Below are positions 1 through 8,212 of a stretch of DNA of 64,000 bases, in pieces. The notes below the pieces were generated by a model. It worked only from the letters and a program-made list of their open reading frames with translations. It did not search any database and had not been told where the DNA came from. A program made the position numbers and the translations under genes. Each line of letters starts with the position of its first letter. Positions within the stretch are counted from its first letter, which is position 1. Origin of the DNA: DAISWL01 sp036826375 (GTDB lineage: Bacteria; Patescibacteriota; Saccharimonadia; Saccharimonadales; HK-STAS-PATE-42); assembly GCA_036826375.1 (NCBI GenBank), contig DAISWL010000001.1:118263-182262 (forward strand). Direction: 5' to 3'.

Positions 1-251
1 GATGTTGAAAGGTACTCGGGCTCACTGGGCTGGATTCTGCTTTCTGATGGTTCTATAACTTCTGCTACCACGCCCTCGGCGTAATCTTTTTTACGCTTTG
101 TAAGTTGAACCGTTGCTAGCTCGCCGGGCAGAATACCCCAAATAAAAACTGGTTTGCCATCTTCATTATGAGCCATAACTTGCCCACCACCAACAAACTT
201 TTCGCCCTTAAGCTTAATAATTGGCAGGTTCTTATTTCTATTTCTTCTCAT
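1..251 (-). CDS. 23S rRNA/tRNA (uracil-5-)-methyltransferase, N-terminal part (TRAM domain)
   Basis: The first 83 residues of a protein that runs off the left edge of the window. It starts at the ATG reading leftwards from 251. The basic N-terminus (MRRNRNKNLPIIKLKGEKF) leads into a TRAM-like beta-barrel with the pattern GGGQVMAHNEDGKPVFIWGI followed by LPGEL and an RKKDYAEG stretch. That pattern is typical of RlmD/RumA/TrmA-type SAM-dependent RNA m5U methyltransferases, where TRAM binds the RNA. The catalytic domain lies outside the window, so rlmD versus trmA cannot be decided. One copy of the AARCTTAA-type repeat sits inside the coding region at about 208. Confidence 0.7.
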   Translation of the reverse strand, partial: MRRNRNKNLPIIKLKGEKFVGGGQVMAHNEDGKPVFIWGILPGELATVQLTKRKKDYAEGVVAEVIEPSESRIQPSEPEYLST

Positions 252-290
252 GAATTAAGATTAATTGTAGCATGGTTAAGGCTCGGGCTA

Positions 291-2132
291 TTACTTATTT
301 TTTGATTTAGATTTTAGCTTTTTGGCTGAATTTTTATTCGGCTGAGGGGTTGATTCCTCTTTTGGTTTGGAATGAATTATTTTTTCCTCAGCAATTTCAA
401 CAAGCTTATGGTTAAGAGCTATTACCCCAATTGCATGATGACGCTTAACTTGAATTTCTTCGGCGATGTCATCTTGAATAAACTTAATATGACGTTTTTT
501 ATGAGCTTCGAAGCTCCTTTTGCTTAAGCCGTTTTTCTGTAAAAATTCAGCCACCTTACGGCCCCCAATTGAATGAGGCATCATCACATAATTAACGCCT
601 TTGTCGTACAGTTCTTGAGCGTGCTGAGGAGTATCGGCGTTGGCGACGATGATTGTATCTTTTTCGGTTCTAGCCTCTAGTAGATCTATTAAGTTTGATA
701 CCGGCTCAAATTCTGTAATGGTAGAAACTATTAGTTTAGCCTCTGAGATATCAATCTCATCTAGCAAATCAACTTGAGTGACATCTCCGTAAACGTAGGG
801 TATGTTTTTACGATCCAGCTCATCTATAACTTCTGGGTCGTAATCTATTACTAAAGCCTTAAGTTTAATATCTTTTAAGGCCTTGATGAACTCTCGCCCG
901 CCCTTACGATAACCAATAATTACCGCATCAAATTCAGATTGATAAGCTTGTTCAAATTTGACCTTTCTTCTTTCAAATAAACTGAGGTGAGATTCAAATA
1001 ATTTATACAAAAAGTCATCATAGCTGATCAAATAAGTTGATACCGTTATCGTAATCACTGCCACCATAGTTACCAGAGTTAGTACATCTTTATGCACCAA
1101 CCCGCTTTCGCTAGCCAACACCATCATAATTAATGAAAATTCACTAATTTGAGTATGGGTGATTCCGGCTTTGAAGCTAGTTTTTTTAGTGTAGCCAAAC
1201 AATCCAACAATAGTGGTTACTATTAAAGGTTTAAAGATTATCACCGCCGCCGATACAAGAACCGCAGGCAATAGAATTGAGCCCACCGAGCCGAGTTCTA
1301 GCTCCGCCCCTAAGCTTATGAAGAATACTATCAAGAAGAAATCTCTAAGTGGTCGCATTTTAGATGCTATCTCACTTGAATAAATCATATCCGCCAGAGC
1401 TACCCCCGAAAAGAGAGCTCCCACTTCTAAAGAAAAGCCTATTTTATTAAACAGTGTTGCTATGCCAAATGCCCACGCCAGAGAAAATAGGAACAATAGT
1501 TCATGAGATTGGCTTAACATAGTGGTCATCTTACTTAAAACAAACCTAGAAAAAGCCATAATTAAAGCAATCAGAGCTATCCCTTTTACCAATAGAATAA
1601 TTAAGCTTAAAGGGCTGAAGCCTCCCCTGGAGCTAGCGGCTATAAAAACTAAAGCTATCGTTGCTAAAATATCTTGAAAAATTAAGATACCTATCGTCAG
1701 TTTGCCATGAAGCTGATTTTGCTCTTTATTATCACTAAGTAATTTTAAGATGATAATCGTGCTACTAAATGAAAGCGATATGGCCAGCAAAATAGCCTCG
1801 CCAGTGCCCACGCCTACTAAACTTAATAACAGGGTAGCCAGCAGTGTTGAAAACACTACTTGGATTGCGCCAACAATAGTTGCGGTTTTGCCTACCTCTT
1901 TTACTACTGACGGGCTTAAGCCTAGTCCCACAGTAAACAAAAGTAGTGCAATGCCAAACTTAGACATGATGTTTATAATTTCAGATTCATGCACCACACC
2001 TAGCACAGCCGGGCCAATGACTATCCCCGTTAGAATATAACTTATTATTATCGGCTGCTTCATGGTTCTAGCCATAACAGCGAAACCGGCACTAATCGCA
2101 AGCAAGATGCTAATCTGTGTGAATATATCCAT
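291..2132 (-). CDS. Kef-type monovalent cation:proton antiporter with C-terminal RCK/TrkA-N domain
   Basis: A 613-residue membrane protein. Residues 1-380 are a series of about a dozen hydrophobic segments of the CPA2 sodium/proton exchanger fold. The recognisable pieces are ISYILTGIVIGP near the N-terminus, FGIALLLFTVGLGL, and the conserved FQDILA motif of the KefB/KefC family. Residues from about 400 to 530 form a Rossmann TrkA-N/RCK domain (AVIIGYRKGGREF, then VIDYDPEVIDELDRKNIPYV and YGDVTQ). The glycine motif is degenerate (GYRKGG instead of GxGxxG), so nucleotide binding may be altered. The tail is lysine-rich. It probably exports K+ or Na+ in exchange for protons at the cytoplasmic membrane. 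Confidence 0.85.
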   Translation of the reverse strand: MDIFTQISILLAISAGFAVMARTMKQPIIISYILTGIVIGPAVLGVVHESEIINIMSKFGIALLLFTVGLGLSPSVVKEVGKTATIVGAIQVVFSTLLATLLLSLVGVGTGEAILLAISLSFSSTIIILKLLSDNKEQNQLHGKLTIGILIFQDILATIALVFIAASSRGGFSPLSLIILLVKGIALIALIMAFSRFVLSKMTTMLSQSHELLFLFSLAWAFGIATLFNKIGFSLEVGALFSGVALADMIYSSEIASKMRPLRDFFLIVFFISLGAELELGSVGSILLPAVLVSAAVIIFKPLIVTTIVGLFGYTKKTSFKAGITHTQISEFSLIMMVLASESGLVHKDVLTLVTMVAVITITVSTYLISYDDFLYKLFESHLSLFERRKVKFEQAYQSEFDAVIIGYRKGGREFIKALKDIKLKALVIDYDPEVIDELDRKNIPYVYGDVTQVDLLDEIDISEAKLIVSTITEFEPVSNLIDLLEARTEKDTIIVANADTPQHAQELYDKGVNYVMMPHSIGGRKVAEFLQKNGLSKRSFEAHKKRHIKFIQDDIAEEIQVKRHHAIGVIALNHKLVEIAEEKIIHSKPKEESTPQPNKNSAKKLKSKSKNK

Positions 2133-2245
2133 AATTATTTTAGATTTTTATTTTTAGTGTTTTATTTCATCTTGCCTTTGCTGATTATATAATAACCTGA
2201 GCTTAAGCTTAATGTCAAAGCATATTATATAATTATTCTAAAAAT

Positions 2246-2274
2246 TTGCAAATTAGATTGCACTGTGCTACAAT
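2246..2274 (+). promoter_or_regulatory. Sigma70-type promoter of the trpS/aromatic operon
   Basis: TTGCAA at 2246-2251 and TACAAT at 2269-2274 are separated by exactly 17 bases. The predicted transcription start (6-8 bases past the -10) falls at 2280-2282, essentially on the ATG of the leader peptide at 2282. The leader would therefore be translated from a leaderless or nearly leaderless mRNA. Confidence 0.7.
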
Positions 2275-2281
2275 TTTAAAG

Positions 2282-2344
2282 ATGAAAAATTTCGCAAACA
2301 ACCAATACTGGTATTCTACTTGGCTAAGGGCAAGTGGAGTTTAG
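2282..2344 (+). CDS. Aromatic (Trp/Tyr) leader peptide of a transcription attenuator
   Basis: A 20-codon open frame containing NQYWYSTW: Phe4, Tyr9, Trp10, Tyr11 and Trp14. The second TGG codon lies in the segment ACTTGG, which can pair with the downstream GGCAAGT. Its stop codon at 2342-2344 precedes a terminator hairpin, and an alternative antiterminator is available. This matches leader peptides that sense charged tRNA-Trp by ribosome stalling. The downstream operon holds a prephenate dehydrogenase-like gene and trpS, which fits. No Shine-Dalgarno is visible because the promoter places the start at +1. Function is inferred from sequence architecture only. Confidence 0.7.
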   Translation: MKNFANNQYWYSTWLRASGV

Positions 2345-2405
2345 TTTGCACTAAAAATAGAAAAATAAGATTTTCAGCCTCCGCCACTTGCCGCGGAGGT
2401 TTTTT
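2329..2405 (+). terminator. Attenuator: antiterminator and intrinsic terminator of the aromatic/trpS operon
   Basis: Terminator: CCTCCGC (2378-2384) pairs with GCGGAGG (2393-2399) and is followed by six T (2400-2405). Antiterminator: GGCAAGTGG (2329-2337) is perfectly complementary over nine bases to CCACTTGCC (2384-2392), which occupies the loop and arm of the terminator. Segment ACTTG inside leader codons 13-14 can pair with CAAGT of the same region 2, giving the usual 1:2 / 2:3 / 3:4 choice. A ribosome stalled at Trp14 would cover region 1 and favour the antiterminator. Confidence 0.75.
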
Positions 2406-2432
2406 GTTATTAAGAATTAAAGGAGAATTATT

Positions 2433-3053
2433 ATGAATAAATTACACACCACCAAAAGAATATTAATTATAGGGGGCATGGGCCCTCAGGCATCTATACA
2501 CGCTCATAAGCGTCTACAAGAACTACTTACAGAGAACGGCAAGAATGCCGAAATAGTTCATGTCAGCCTAATCATTAAACATTTTTTTAATAATAGTGGC
2601 CGACCAAAACTAAACTTAACAGATAGACAAATTACCCTACTAAGCTCAATAGATGCCGACCTCAGCTTTATAGCATGCAATACCGCTCATTTGTTTTTTG
2701 ATAATATTTCTAGCTTAATTAAACCTAAGCTGGTTTCCATGTTAGATTTTGACACTCATCATAACCCCGTTATAGTGTCCTCGCCAACCAGTAAAAAATT
2801 TAAAGTTTTCGGTGATACCGCTAACCACTTAGATGATGAGCTAGATAAAATTACAGGTGAGATAATAGAGCTTGTTATCCAAGGTGATGAGGAAGAAGCG
2901 ACCAATAAGTTCAAAAAACTAATGAACGCTCTACCGCAAAATCAAGAGGCTTTAGTTGGTTGCACTGAACTAAGCATGCTGGCTCACAAGTTAAACTTAA
3001 ACGTACGATGCACCCTAGAAGAATTTCTTCGTAAGCTGGTGTGGGATCTATAA
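2433..3053 (+). CDS. Aspartate/glutamate racemase family protein
   Basis: A 206-residue cytoplasmic protein of the Asp/Glu racemase superfamily. The N-terminal GGMGPQAS loop, the first catalytic-type cysteine in IACNTAH (Cys82) and the second in VGCTEL (Cys177) are all present, so a two-cysteine racemase mechanism is possible. It is shorter than typical members (about 230 residues). It has a strong ribosome binding site (AAGGAG) and is the first structural gene after the aromatic attenuator, about 40 bases ahead of the prephenate dehydrogenase-like gene. Substrate is unknown; aspartate, glutamate or a hydantoin-like compound are possible. Placement in an operon sensing Trp/Tyr hints at amino-acid metabolism. 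Confidence 0.75.
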   Translation: MNKLHTTKRILIIGGMGPQASIHAHKRLQELLTENGKNAEIVHVSLIIKHFFNNSGRPKLNLTDRQITLLSSIDADLSFIACNTAHLFFDNISSLIKPKLVSMLDFDTHHNPVIVSSPTSKKFKVFGDTANHLDDELDKITGEIIELVIQGDEEEATNKFKKLMNALPQNQEALVGCTELSMLAHKLNLNVRCTLEEFLRKLVWDL

Positions 3054-3093
3054 TTAAACTTAAGTTACAACAGAAAGATATTAAGGAGAAGTT

Positions 3094-3801
3094 ATGACCA
3101 TAACAATTTTCGGCACCGGCAGCTTTGGCAAACTAATTGCCAAGCTCTGCCCCCAGCAAACAAAAGTAAACTTACTAAGCTTAAGAGCGCTTAGTGATGC
3201 CGAGCTCAAAGATACTTTAGAGCGAACCGACATCTTGTTTTTGACTATCCCCCTTTCCGCCTACCAAAAATCTTTGGCCAGAATTAAAACCTTTTTAAAA
3301 GAAGAAACTCTACTGGTAGATGTCTGTTCGGTTAAGCTCGCACCCTCCGCTAAAATTAAAGAGCTACTTCCCGAACATAAAAACTTGCTAATTACTCACC
3401 CGCTCTTTGGTCCTCAGAGTAGCAAGAACGGAACCAGAACTGAAGGGTTAAGCTTAGTCCTTTGCCATAAACAGGGCGAACTAGCTGATAGAGTAATTTC
3501 ATATTCAAAAAGTATTCTTAAACTTAAGATAGTTGAAATGGATGCCCGCGAACATGATAGACAAATGGCCAACGCCCAGGCTCTAACATTTTTCGTATCA
3601 GAGGTTTTATCTAAATTTAAGTTTAATGACCAGATTTTAAAAACTCCAAGTTTTGAGGAATTGCTAGATTTAAGGGGTTTAGCGGAAAAAGAAAGCACAG
3701 ATCTACTACGCTTAATCCAGAATGATAATCCATTTGCCCAGGAACTGCGCAACAAGTTTATAACTGAGGCCTTAAAAATTAATAAGAAATATACATCTTA
3801 A
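3094..3801 (+). CDS. Prephenate dehydrogenase-like (TyrA family) NAD(P)-dependent oxidoreductase
   Basis: A 235-residue protein. The Rossmann glycine motif GTGSFG is at residues 7-12, followed by ILFLTIPLSAY, VDVCSVK and the family signature THPLFGPQS. Known TyrA proteins oxidatively decarboxylate prephenate (or arogenate) on the way to tyrosine. The protein is shorter than standard TyrA (280-370 residues) and its C-terminal helical dimer domain is reduced. Its ribosome binding site is AAGGAG. Membership in the operon behind a Trp/Tyr-rich leader peptide supports an aromatic substrate. A complete Tyr/Phe pathway is not visible here, so it may act on an imported precursor. Confidence 0.75.
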   Translation: MTITIFGTGSFGKLIAKLCPQQTKVNLLSLRALSDAELKDTLERTDILFLTIPLSAYQKSLARIKTFLKEETLLVDVCSVKLAPSAKIKELLPEHKNLLITHPLFGPQSSKNGTRTEGLSLVLCHKQGELADRVISYSKSILKLKIVEMDAREHDRQMANAQALTFFVSEVLSKFKFNDQILKTPSFEELLDLRGLAEKESTDLLRLIQNDNPFAQELRNKFITEALKINKKYTS

Positions 3802-3834
3802 GGATCTAATCTAAGCTATAATTGAGAAGAGAAT

Positions 3835-4725
3835 ATGAAACTAATTTTTGAAAAATCAGAACAGTTTATCTTAACTCACGGCCGAGAATTAGAAAAGGCA
3901 TTATTTAATTATCATTTTAAAGATGGAAGCAAAAATTCGGTTTTAAAAGAGCTTATTAAGTTTCAGAATCAGGATGGTGGTTTCGGTAACGGCATAGAAC
4001 CAGATCTAAGGCTCCCGCAATCTACAGATATATCTACCTGGTGCGCTTTGCGTTTGTTGAAAGATTTAGACATTAGTAATGATGAAACCGTGCTTAATGC
4101 AGCTCTAGATTATTTAGAACTTAAGTTTAATACAAAAAAGAGGGGCTGGGACATTGTTGTTCCAGGGGTAAATAACTGCCCCCACGCTCCCTGGTGGAGC
4201 TACGAAGACGCCATAAAACATTTCGGATGGGGCAACCCATCAGCAGAAATACTAGGATTTTTTATTAAATATAGAAGCTCTTTCAAATTAATAAAACCGC
4301 TTCTGGAACTAGCATCTCAAAAAATTCTAGAGGTTAAACCTAATGACTTTAACGAGATAGATTGTTTCAAAAAGTTATATGACTTAGCCGATGGTAACCT
4401 AATGGAGCAATTACGCAAACCGCTCATCTCACTGATGCAGAATTCTATCGAGAAAGATCCAGAAAAACAGAACGAATACGTGGCCAGGCCGCTTACTTTT
4501 GTAGATAGTCCCTCTGATAATCTAATCAGCGTATTTAGTCCAACTCTTATTGAAGAAAATCTGAGTTTTATTGTTAAAAGCTTTGATCATAAAAGTGGTT
4601 GCTGGCATCCAAACTGGGATTGGGATGGTAATTACCCCGAGCAGTGGCAAAAAGCTAAACAAGAATGGCAAGGAATCTTAACACTAAATAACCTATTAAA
4701 ACTAAGAACTTTTGGAAAAATCTAA
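3835..4725 (+). CDS. Hypothetical protein with prenyltransferase/squalene-oxidase-like repeats
   Basis: A 296-residue soluble protein. It carries a FQNQDGGFGNGIEPD motif near residue 45 and tryptophan-rich segments (CPHAPWWSYEDAIKHFGWGNPS, shown here only as a landmark around residues 125-145, and HPNWDWDGNYPEQW near the C-terminus). QDGGFG is the QW-type repeat of the alpha/alpha terpenoid-cyclase/prenyltransferase fold, but no catalytic aspartate motif was recognised. A TATAAT box at 3817-3822 lies about 12 bases upstream, so it may have its own promoter as well as being in the aromatic operon. The product is Trp-rich, which may be relevant to the Trp-sensing leader. Function unknown. Confidence 0.55.
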   Translation: MKLIFEKSEQFILTHGRELEKALFNYHFKDGSKNSVLKELIKFQNQDGGFGNGIEPDLRLPQSTDISTWCALRLLKDLDISNDETVLNAALDYLELKFNTKKRGWDIVVPGVNNCPHAPWWSYEDAIKHFGWGNPSAEILGFFIKYRSSFKLIKPLLELASQKILEVKPNDFNEIDCFKKLYDLADGNLMEQLRKPLISLMQNSIEKDPEKQNEYVARPLTFVDSPSDNLISVFSPTLIEENLSFIVKSFDHKSGCWHPNWDWDGNYPEQWQKAKQEWQGILTLNNLLKLRTFGKI

Positions 4726-4771
4726 TAAATACTCACTAAACTTAAGTTATAATATTTATAAAGGAAGAAAT

Positions 4772-5794
4772 ATGAAACCAACTATACTTACAGGAATTAA
4801 GAACTCAGGCCGATTGCACATCGGCAGTTACCTCGGTGCCATCAAACCAATGGTTGAGCTGCAGCAAACCAAAGTTAAATCTGGCGAATATCAAATGAAC
4901 ATGTTCATTCCAGATTTACACGTATTAACCGTTCCGACAGATTACGCTAAACTTAAGCGCTTTATGCTAGATAACCTCAAACTCTACATAGCTTGCGGGT
5001 TGGATCCGAGCGATGTTAACACTCACCTTTATCGCCAGAGCCGCATCTCGGCTCACTCTGAAATGTGCGTTTTACTCAATAACTTTACTAGTTTTGGTGA
5101 ACTTAGCCGTCAAACTCAGTTTAAAGATCAGCATAGTAAGGGCGCAGAAGTAAGTGTTGGGTTATTTGATTACCCTGTTTTAATGGCGGCGGATATCTTA
5201 CTTTATAACTCTAGATACGTTCCAGTTGGCGATGATCAGCGTCAGCATTTAGAGCTAGCCCGCAATATCGCAATTAGAATTAACAATAAATTCGGTGAGA
5301 TATTTGTAGTTCCAGATGAGATTAAAAAACAGGTTGAGTTTGCTGGGCTAGAGAAATCTTTAAGAATAATGAGCTTAGCTAGCCCAACTGATAAAATGAG
5401 TAAATCTGTTAATGACCCACGCGGAACGATTGATTTGCAAGATTCCCCTGCCGAGGCCAGAAAAAAGATTATGGCCGCCGAAACCGATAGCCTAGCTAAC
5501 GTTAATTACGATCCTATCAAACAGCCAGGAATTAGTAACCTGATCGAGATTTACGCTAACTTCAAAAACCTGAAGTTAGTTGAAGCTGAGGCAAAATTCA
5601 AAGGAAGCGAACGCTACGGTGATCTTAAAAAACAAGTTGCTGATGTAGTTTGTGAATTTTTAGAAGATATTCAACTTAAGTTTAGCGAAATTAGCGATGA
5701 AGAGGTTATGCAAATTCTGGAACGTGGAGAATTAACCGTAAAACCAACTGCCGATAAAACACTACTCAGAATGCAGAAAGTTCTAGGGCTGTAA
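4772..5794 (+). CDS. trpS: Tryptophanyl-tRNA synthetase
   Basis: A class I aminoacyl-tRNA synthetase of 340 residues that charges tRNA-Trp. The HIGH-type motif is in SGRLHIGSYLGA near the N-terminus and KMSKS is in DKMSKSVNDPRG. The VGDDQRQHLELARN segment is typical of TrpRS. The frame is open from 4712, overlapping the previous gene, but the ATG at 4772 is preceded by AAGGAAG and starts the conserved MKPTILTGIKNSG, so it is preferred. It is the last gene of the operon controlled by the aromatic leader peptide, so starvation for charged tRNA-Trp should raise its expression. Confidence 0.95.
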   Translation: MKPTILTGIKNSGRLHIGSYLGAIKPMVELQQTKVKSGEYQMNMFIPDLHVLTVPTDYAKLKRFMLDNLKLYIACGLDPSDVNTHLYRQSRISAHSEMCVLLNNFTSFGELSRQTQFKDQHSKGAEVSVGLFDYPVLMAADILLYNSRYVPVGDDQRQHLELARNIAIRINNKFGEIFVVPDEIKKQVEFAGLEKSLRIMSLASPTDKMSKSVNDPRGTIDLQDSPAEARKKIMAAETDSLANVNYDPIKQPGISNLIEIYANFKNLKLVEAEAKFKGSERYGDLKKQVADVVCEFLEDIQLKFSEISDEEVMQILERGELTVKPTADKTLLRMQKVLGL

Positions 5795-5820
5795 CAAGAT
5801 TTAATCTGACGATTATAGCT

Positions 5821-6564
5821 CTACCTCAAATAATAACTAACACTAACTGTATATCTTAGTTCATTCTCACCAGGTTGGATCTGTAGAGATTGTTTTGAAT
5901 CTGAACTAGACACTGATTTATCTTCGTAAATTAGAGGTACTGGCTGACCCAGATTACCACCATCTTGAATAGATTGAACCTTACCTAGTTTTGCTCCAGT
6001 ATTTTTAGCAATCTGTTCGGCCTTAGAGCGGGCATCTTTTGTTGCCTCATCCCGAGCCTTATCTTCAAGTTCTTTGCGTTTACTTTCTGAGAAGCCTGGT
6101 TGCGGAGTTACCTGCCCAGAAGGGCCGGTAGTTAATAAATAATCTTGAACTTTCTGAGCTAAATCTTTATCGGATACTGTTATTGTTAAACTTAAGTTAT
6201 AAATAGTATCGTCATCGGGCGATACTGGGCTCATTTGCCCTGTTGAATAGCCAGAAGAATTGTTCTTGATGTCGGAATCTTTAACCCCCAACCCCTTAAG
6301 CTTAGTAATAATTTCGTTACTTTTTTCTGATTGCTGATTTAAGGATACGGATTCATCTTTATTTTTAAATTCATAATTCGGGCTGAAGATGTAGCGATCG
6401 GGCTCAGCCATAATTGTCGATTCCCCACTCACGCTAATAGTTCTAGATTCTGAGTTGCGAGACCACGGCATCCAAACCGCCAGCATCACAACAATAATCA
6501 GCATCAAAAAGATGATTACCGATTTGTATATTAAACTTAAAGAGATGTTAACTTTATCTTTCAC
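5821..6564 (-). CDS. SIMPL domain (DUF541) protein, membrane-anchored
   Basis: A 247-residue protein. One N-terminal membrane anchor (about residues 12-32) is followed by an extracytoplasmic SIMPL/DUF541 domain beginning ISVSGESTIMAEPDRY. The helical segment RKELEDKARDEATKDARSKAEQIAK is characteristic of the family, which includes periplasmic or surface proteins of poorly defined function (YggE/BP26 relatives). The start carries a positively charged residue before the anchor. It converges with trpS and diverges from the DUF1761 gene. Confidence 0.85.
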   Translation of the reverse strand: MKDKVNISLSLIYKSVIIFLMLIIVVMLAVWMPWSRNSESRTISVSGESTIMAEPDRYIFSPNYEFKNKDESVSLNQQSEKSNEIITKLKGLGVKDSDIKNNSSGYSTGQMSPVSPDDDTIYNLSLTITVSDKDLAQKVQDYLLTTGPSGQVTPQPGFSESKRKELEDKARDEATKDARSKAEQIAKNTGAKLGKVQSIQDGGNLGQPVPLIYEDKSVSSSDSKQSLQIQPGENELRYTVSVSYYLR

Positions 6565-6613
6565 AATAATTTCCCCCTATTAGTATAATTTTAGGCTTAA
6601 GCTTAATTAAAGT

Positions 6614-6656
6614 AAACCCTCTTTTATATGAGGTACTTAAAATCAGGAGGGTTTTT
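6614..6656 (+). terminator. Terminator-like hairpin between divergent genes, with an alternative fold
   Basis: AACCCTC near 6615-6621 pairs with GAGGGTT at 6647-6653 and runs into a T tract in plus direction. Inside, CCTC...GAGG can form a smaller competing hairpin. It lies upstream of the plus-strand DUF1761 gene and behind the start of the minus-strand SIMPL gene, so no obvious transcript needs terminating here. It could attenuate a short leader or insulate divergent promoters. Confidence 0.45.
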
Positions 6657-6735
6657 GGTGCTAGAGGCTATTGATCTTTTCAATATGATGCTAAAATTAA
6701 ATCAGAATCAAATAACTTTTAAGGGAGGTTAAACT

Positions 6736-7161
6736 ATGGCAATGGAAGTTAATTTAGTAGCAGTTGGAGCAGCAACAGCAACCATGTTTGCAGTTGGAGC
6801 AATTTGGTACATGCTGCCGTTTGGTAAAATATGGGGCAAAATCCACGGATTTGATAAGCTTAGCAAAAAGCAACAAAAAGAGATGCAGTCTAAAATGGGC
6901 CCATGGTATTTAGCTCAGTTAATTTTTACAGTTATATCGGCTTACGTTTTAGCGGTTTTAATCAACTTAATGCCAGCTCAATCACCATACTACGTTGCAT
7001 TTCTAGTTTGGCTGGGTGTTTCTCTACCAACAACTGCCGGAAATATGATTTTCGGTGGCTCTCCAGAAGGCTATGTTTGGCATAAAACGCTGATTACAGC
7101 TGGTGAAACACTTTTACATTTGTTGGCTGCCGCTTGGGTAATCAGTGCTATCGCTGGTTAA
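6736..7161 (+). CDS. DUF1761 family membrane protein
   Basis: A 141-residue integral membrane protein with about four hydrophobic segments. The pattern VGAIWYMLPFGKIWGK after the first helix is the DUF1761 signature. A GGAGG ribosome binding site precedes the start. Family function is not established. It begins a run of small plus-strand accessory genes (two VOC proteins, a DUF1697 protein), each with its own ribosome binding site. Confidence 0.75.
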   Translation: MAMEVNLVAVGAATATMFAVGAIWYMLPFGKIWGKIHGFDKLSKKQQKEMQSKMGPWYLAQLIFTVISAYVLAVLINLMPAQSPYYVAFLVWLGVSLPTTAGNMIFGGSPEGYVWHKTLITAGETLLHLLAAAWVISAIAG

Positions 7162-7195
7162 ATACTAAACTCGAAGTTTAACGAAAGGATGCATC

Positions 7196-7657
7196 ATGCA
7201 AAAAATAACGCCAGCACTTTGGTTTGATGGAAACGCCCAAGAGGCAATGGATTTCTATACATCTATATTTAAAAACTCTGAAATAATAAGTGTCGAAAAA
7301 TATCCTGATGAATCGATAGATCCTCATTTTAAAGGAATGAGCGGAAGAGTTATTAACGGAGTTTTCAGGCTAGATAACCAAGAATTTGTTTGCATAGATG
7401 GTGGACCTCAATTTAAGTTTAATGAGGCCATAAGTTTTGCTATAAACTGTAAGGATCAAGCGGAAATTGATTATTTCTGGGAAAAACTTTCATCAAGCCC
7501 AGATGCCGAAGCCTGCGGTTGGTGCAGAGATAAGTTTGGTATCAGTTGGCAAATTCTACCAGAAAATATGGCAGAATTGATGAACGGTGAAGCATCTGTT
7601 AAGGCTATGATGCAGATGAAGAAGATTGATATTGAAGGTTTGAAATCTGCAAAATAA
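7196..7657 (+). CDS. VOC family protein (PhnB-like glyoxalase fold)
   Basis: A 153-residue cytoplasmic protein of the vicinal-oxygen-chelate fold. It begins ITPALWFDGNAQEAMDFYTSIF, the typical PhnB/3-demethylubiquinone-methyltransferase-like start. The pair DGGPQFKFNEAISF and FGISWQILPE are the conserved beta strands of the second half. Members bind a divalent metal and act on small organic molecules or bind antibiotics; the substrate here is unknown. The ribosome binding site is AAAGGA. It is similar in design to the next gene. Confidence 0.8.
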   Translation: MQKITPALWFDGNAQEAMDFYTSIFKNSEIISVEKYPDESIDPHFKGMSGRVINGVFRLDNQEFVCIDGGPQFKFNEAISFAINCKDQAEIDYFWEKLSSSPDAEACGWCRDKFGISWQILPENMAELMNGEASVKAMMQMKKIDIEGLKSAK

Positions 7658-7711
7658 CAGCTTAAACTTAATTCAAAAACAGTACAAAAATTATATTATG
7701 AAGGAGAAGAT

Positions 7712-8152
7712 ATGAGCGTTAAACTTAACTGTTACTTAAACTTTAATGGCAATGCCAAAGAGGCGCTAGAATTTTATAAAGATATTTTTAATGCCACTGT
7801 AGAAGTTGATACTTTTGGTGAGTTTGCCGCCAAGGCTCCGGATTCTGGCATGACTTTTACCCCCGAAGAAGCCGATAACATTATGCACGCTTCGCTTATG
7901 GGCGAAAATGGAATTGAGCTGATGATCGCCGATTCTCCATCTGGGATGCCTCCAGCTACAACCGGATCTCAACTGACCTTAACCTTGAATGGCGATGATA
8001 ATAAGACGTTACAAGGTTATTGGGATAAGCTTAGCGTTGAGGGCACCATAGGAGTTCCACTAGATTCAGCTCCGTGGGGCGATAAATTTGGATATTTAAC
8101 TGATAAATTTGGCGTCAGCTGGATGTTCAACATCAGCTCATCAAAGGCTTAA
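7712..8152 (+). CDS. VOC family protein (PhnB-like), second copy
   Basis: A 146-residue VOC-fold protein starting LNCYLNFNGNAKEALEFYKDIF. It has the same fold landmarks as its neighbour (IMHASLMGENGIELMIADSP and DKFGVSWMFNIS). The two proteins are only distantly similar, so they are tandem family members rather than a recent duplication. A strong AAGGAG site precedes the start and an AARCTTAA-type repeat lies at the fifth codon. Substrate unknown. Confidence 0.8.
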   Translation: MSVKLNCYLNFNGNAKEALEFYKDIFNATVEVDTFGEFAAKAPDSGMTFTPEEADNIMHASLMGENGIELMIADSPSGMPPATTGSQLTLTLNGDDNKTLQGYWDKLSVEGTIGVPLDSAPWGDKFGYLTDKFGVSWMFNISSSKA

Positions 8153-8212
8153 GTTTAAGCTGTAATTACTGTTTGCATCTTACTGCTAGCGAGAGGAACC
8201 GACTGAAAATAT

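Noticed and set aside
4712..4771. Upstream start for trpS overlapping the previous gene
   Set aside because: The extra residues are not TrpRS-like, and the ATG at 4772 has a good ribosome site and opens the conserved domain.
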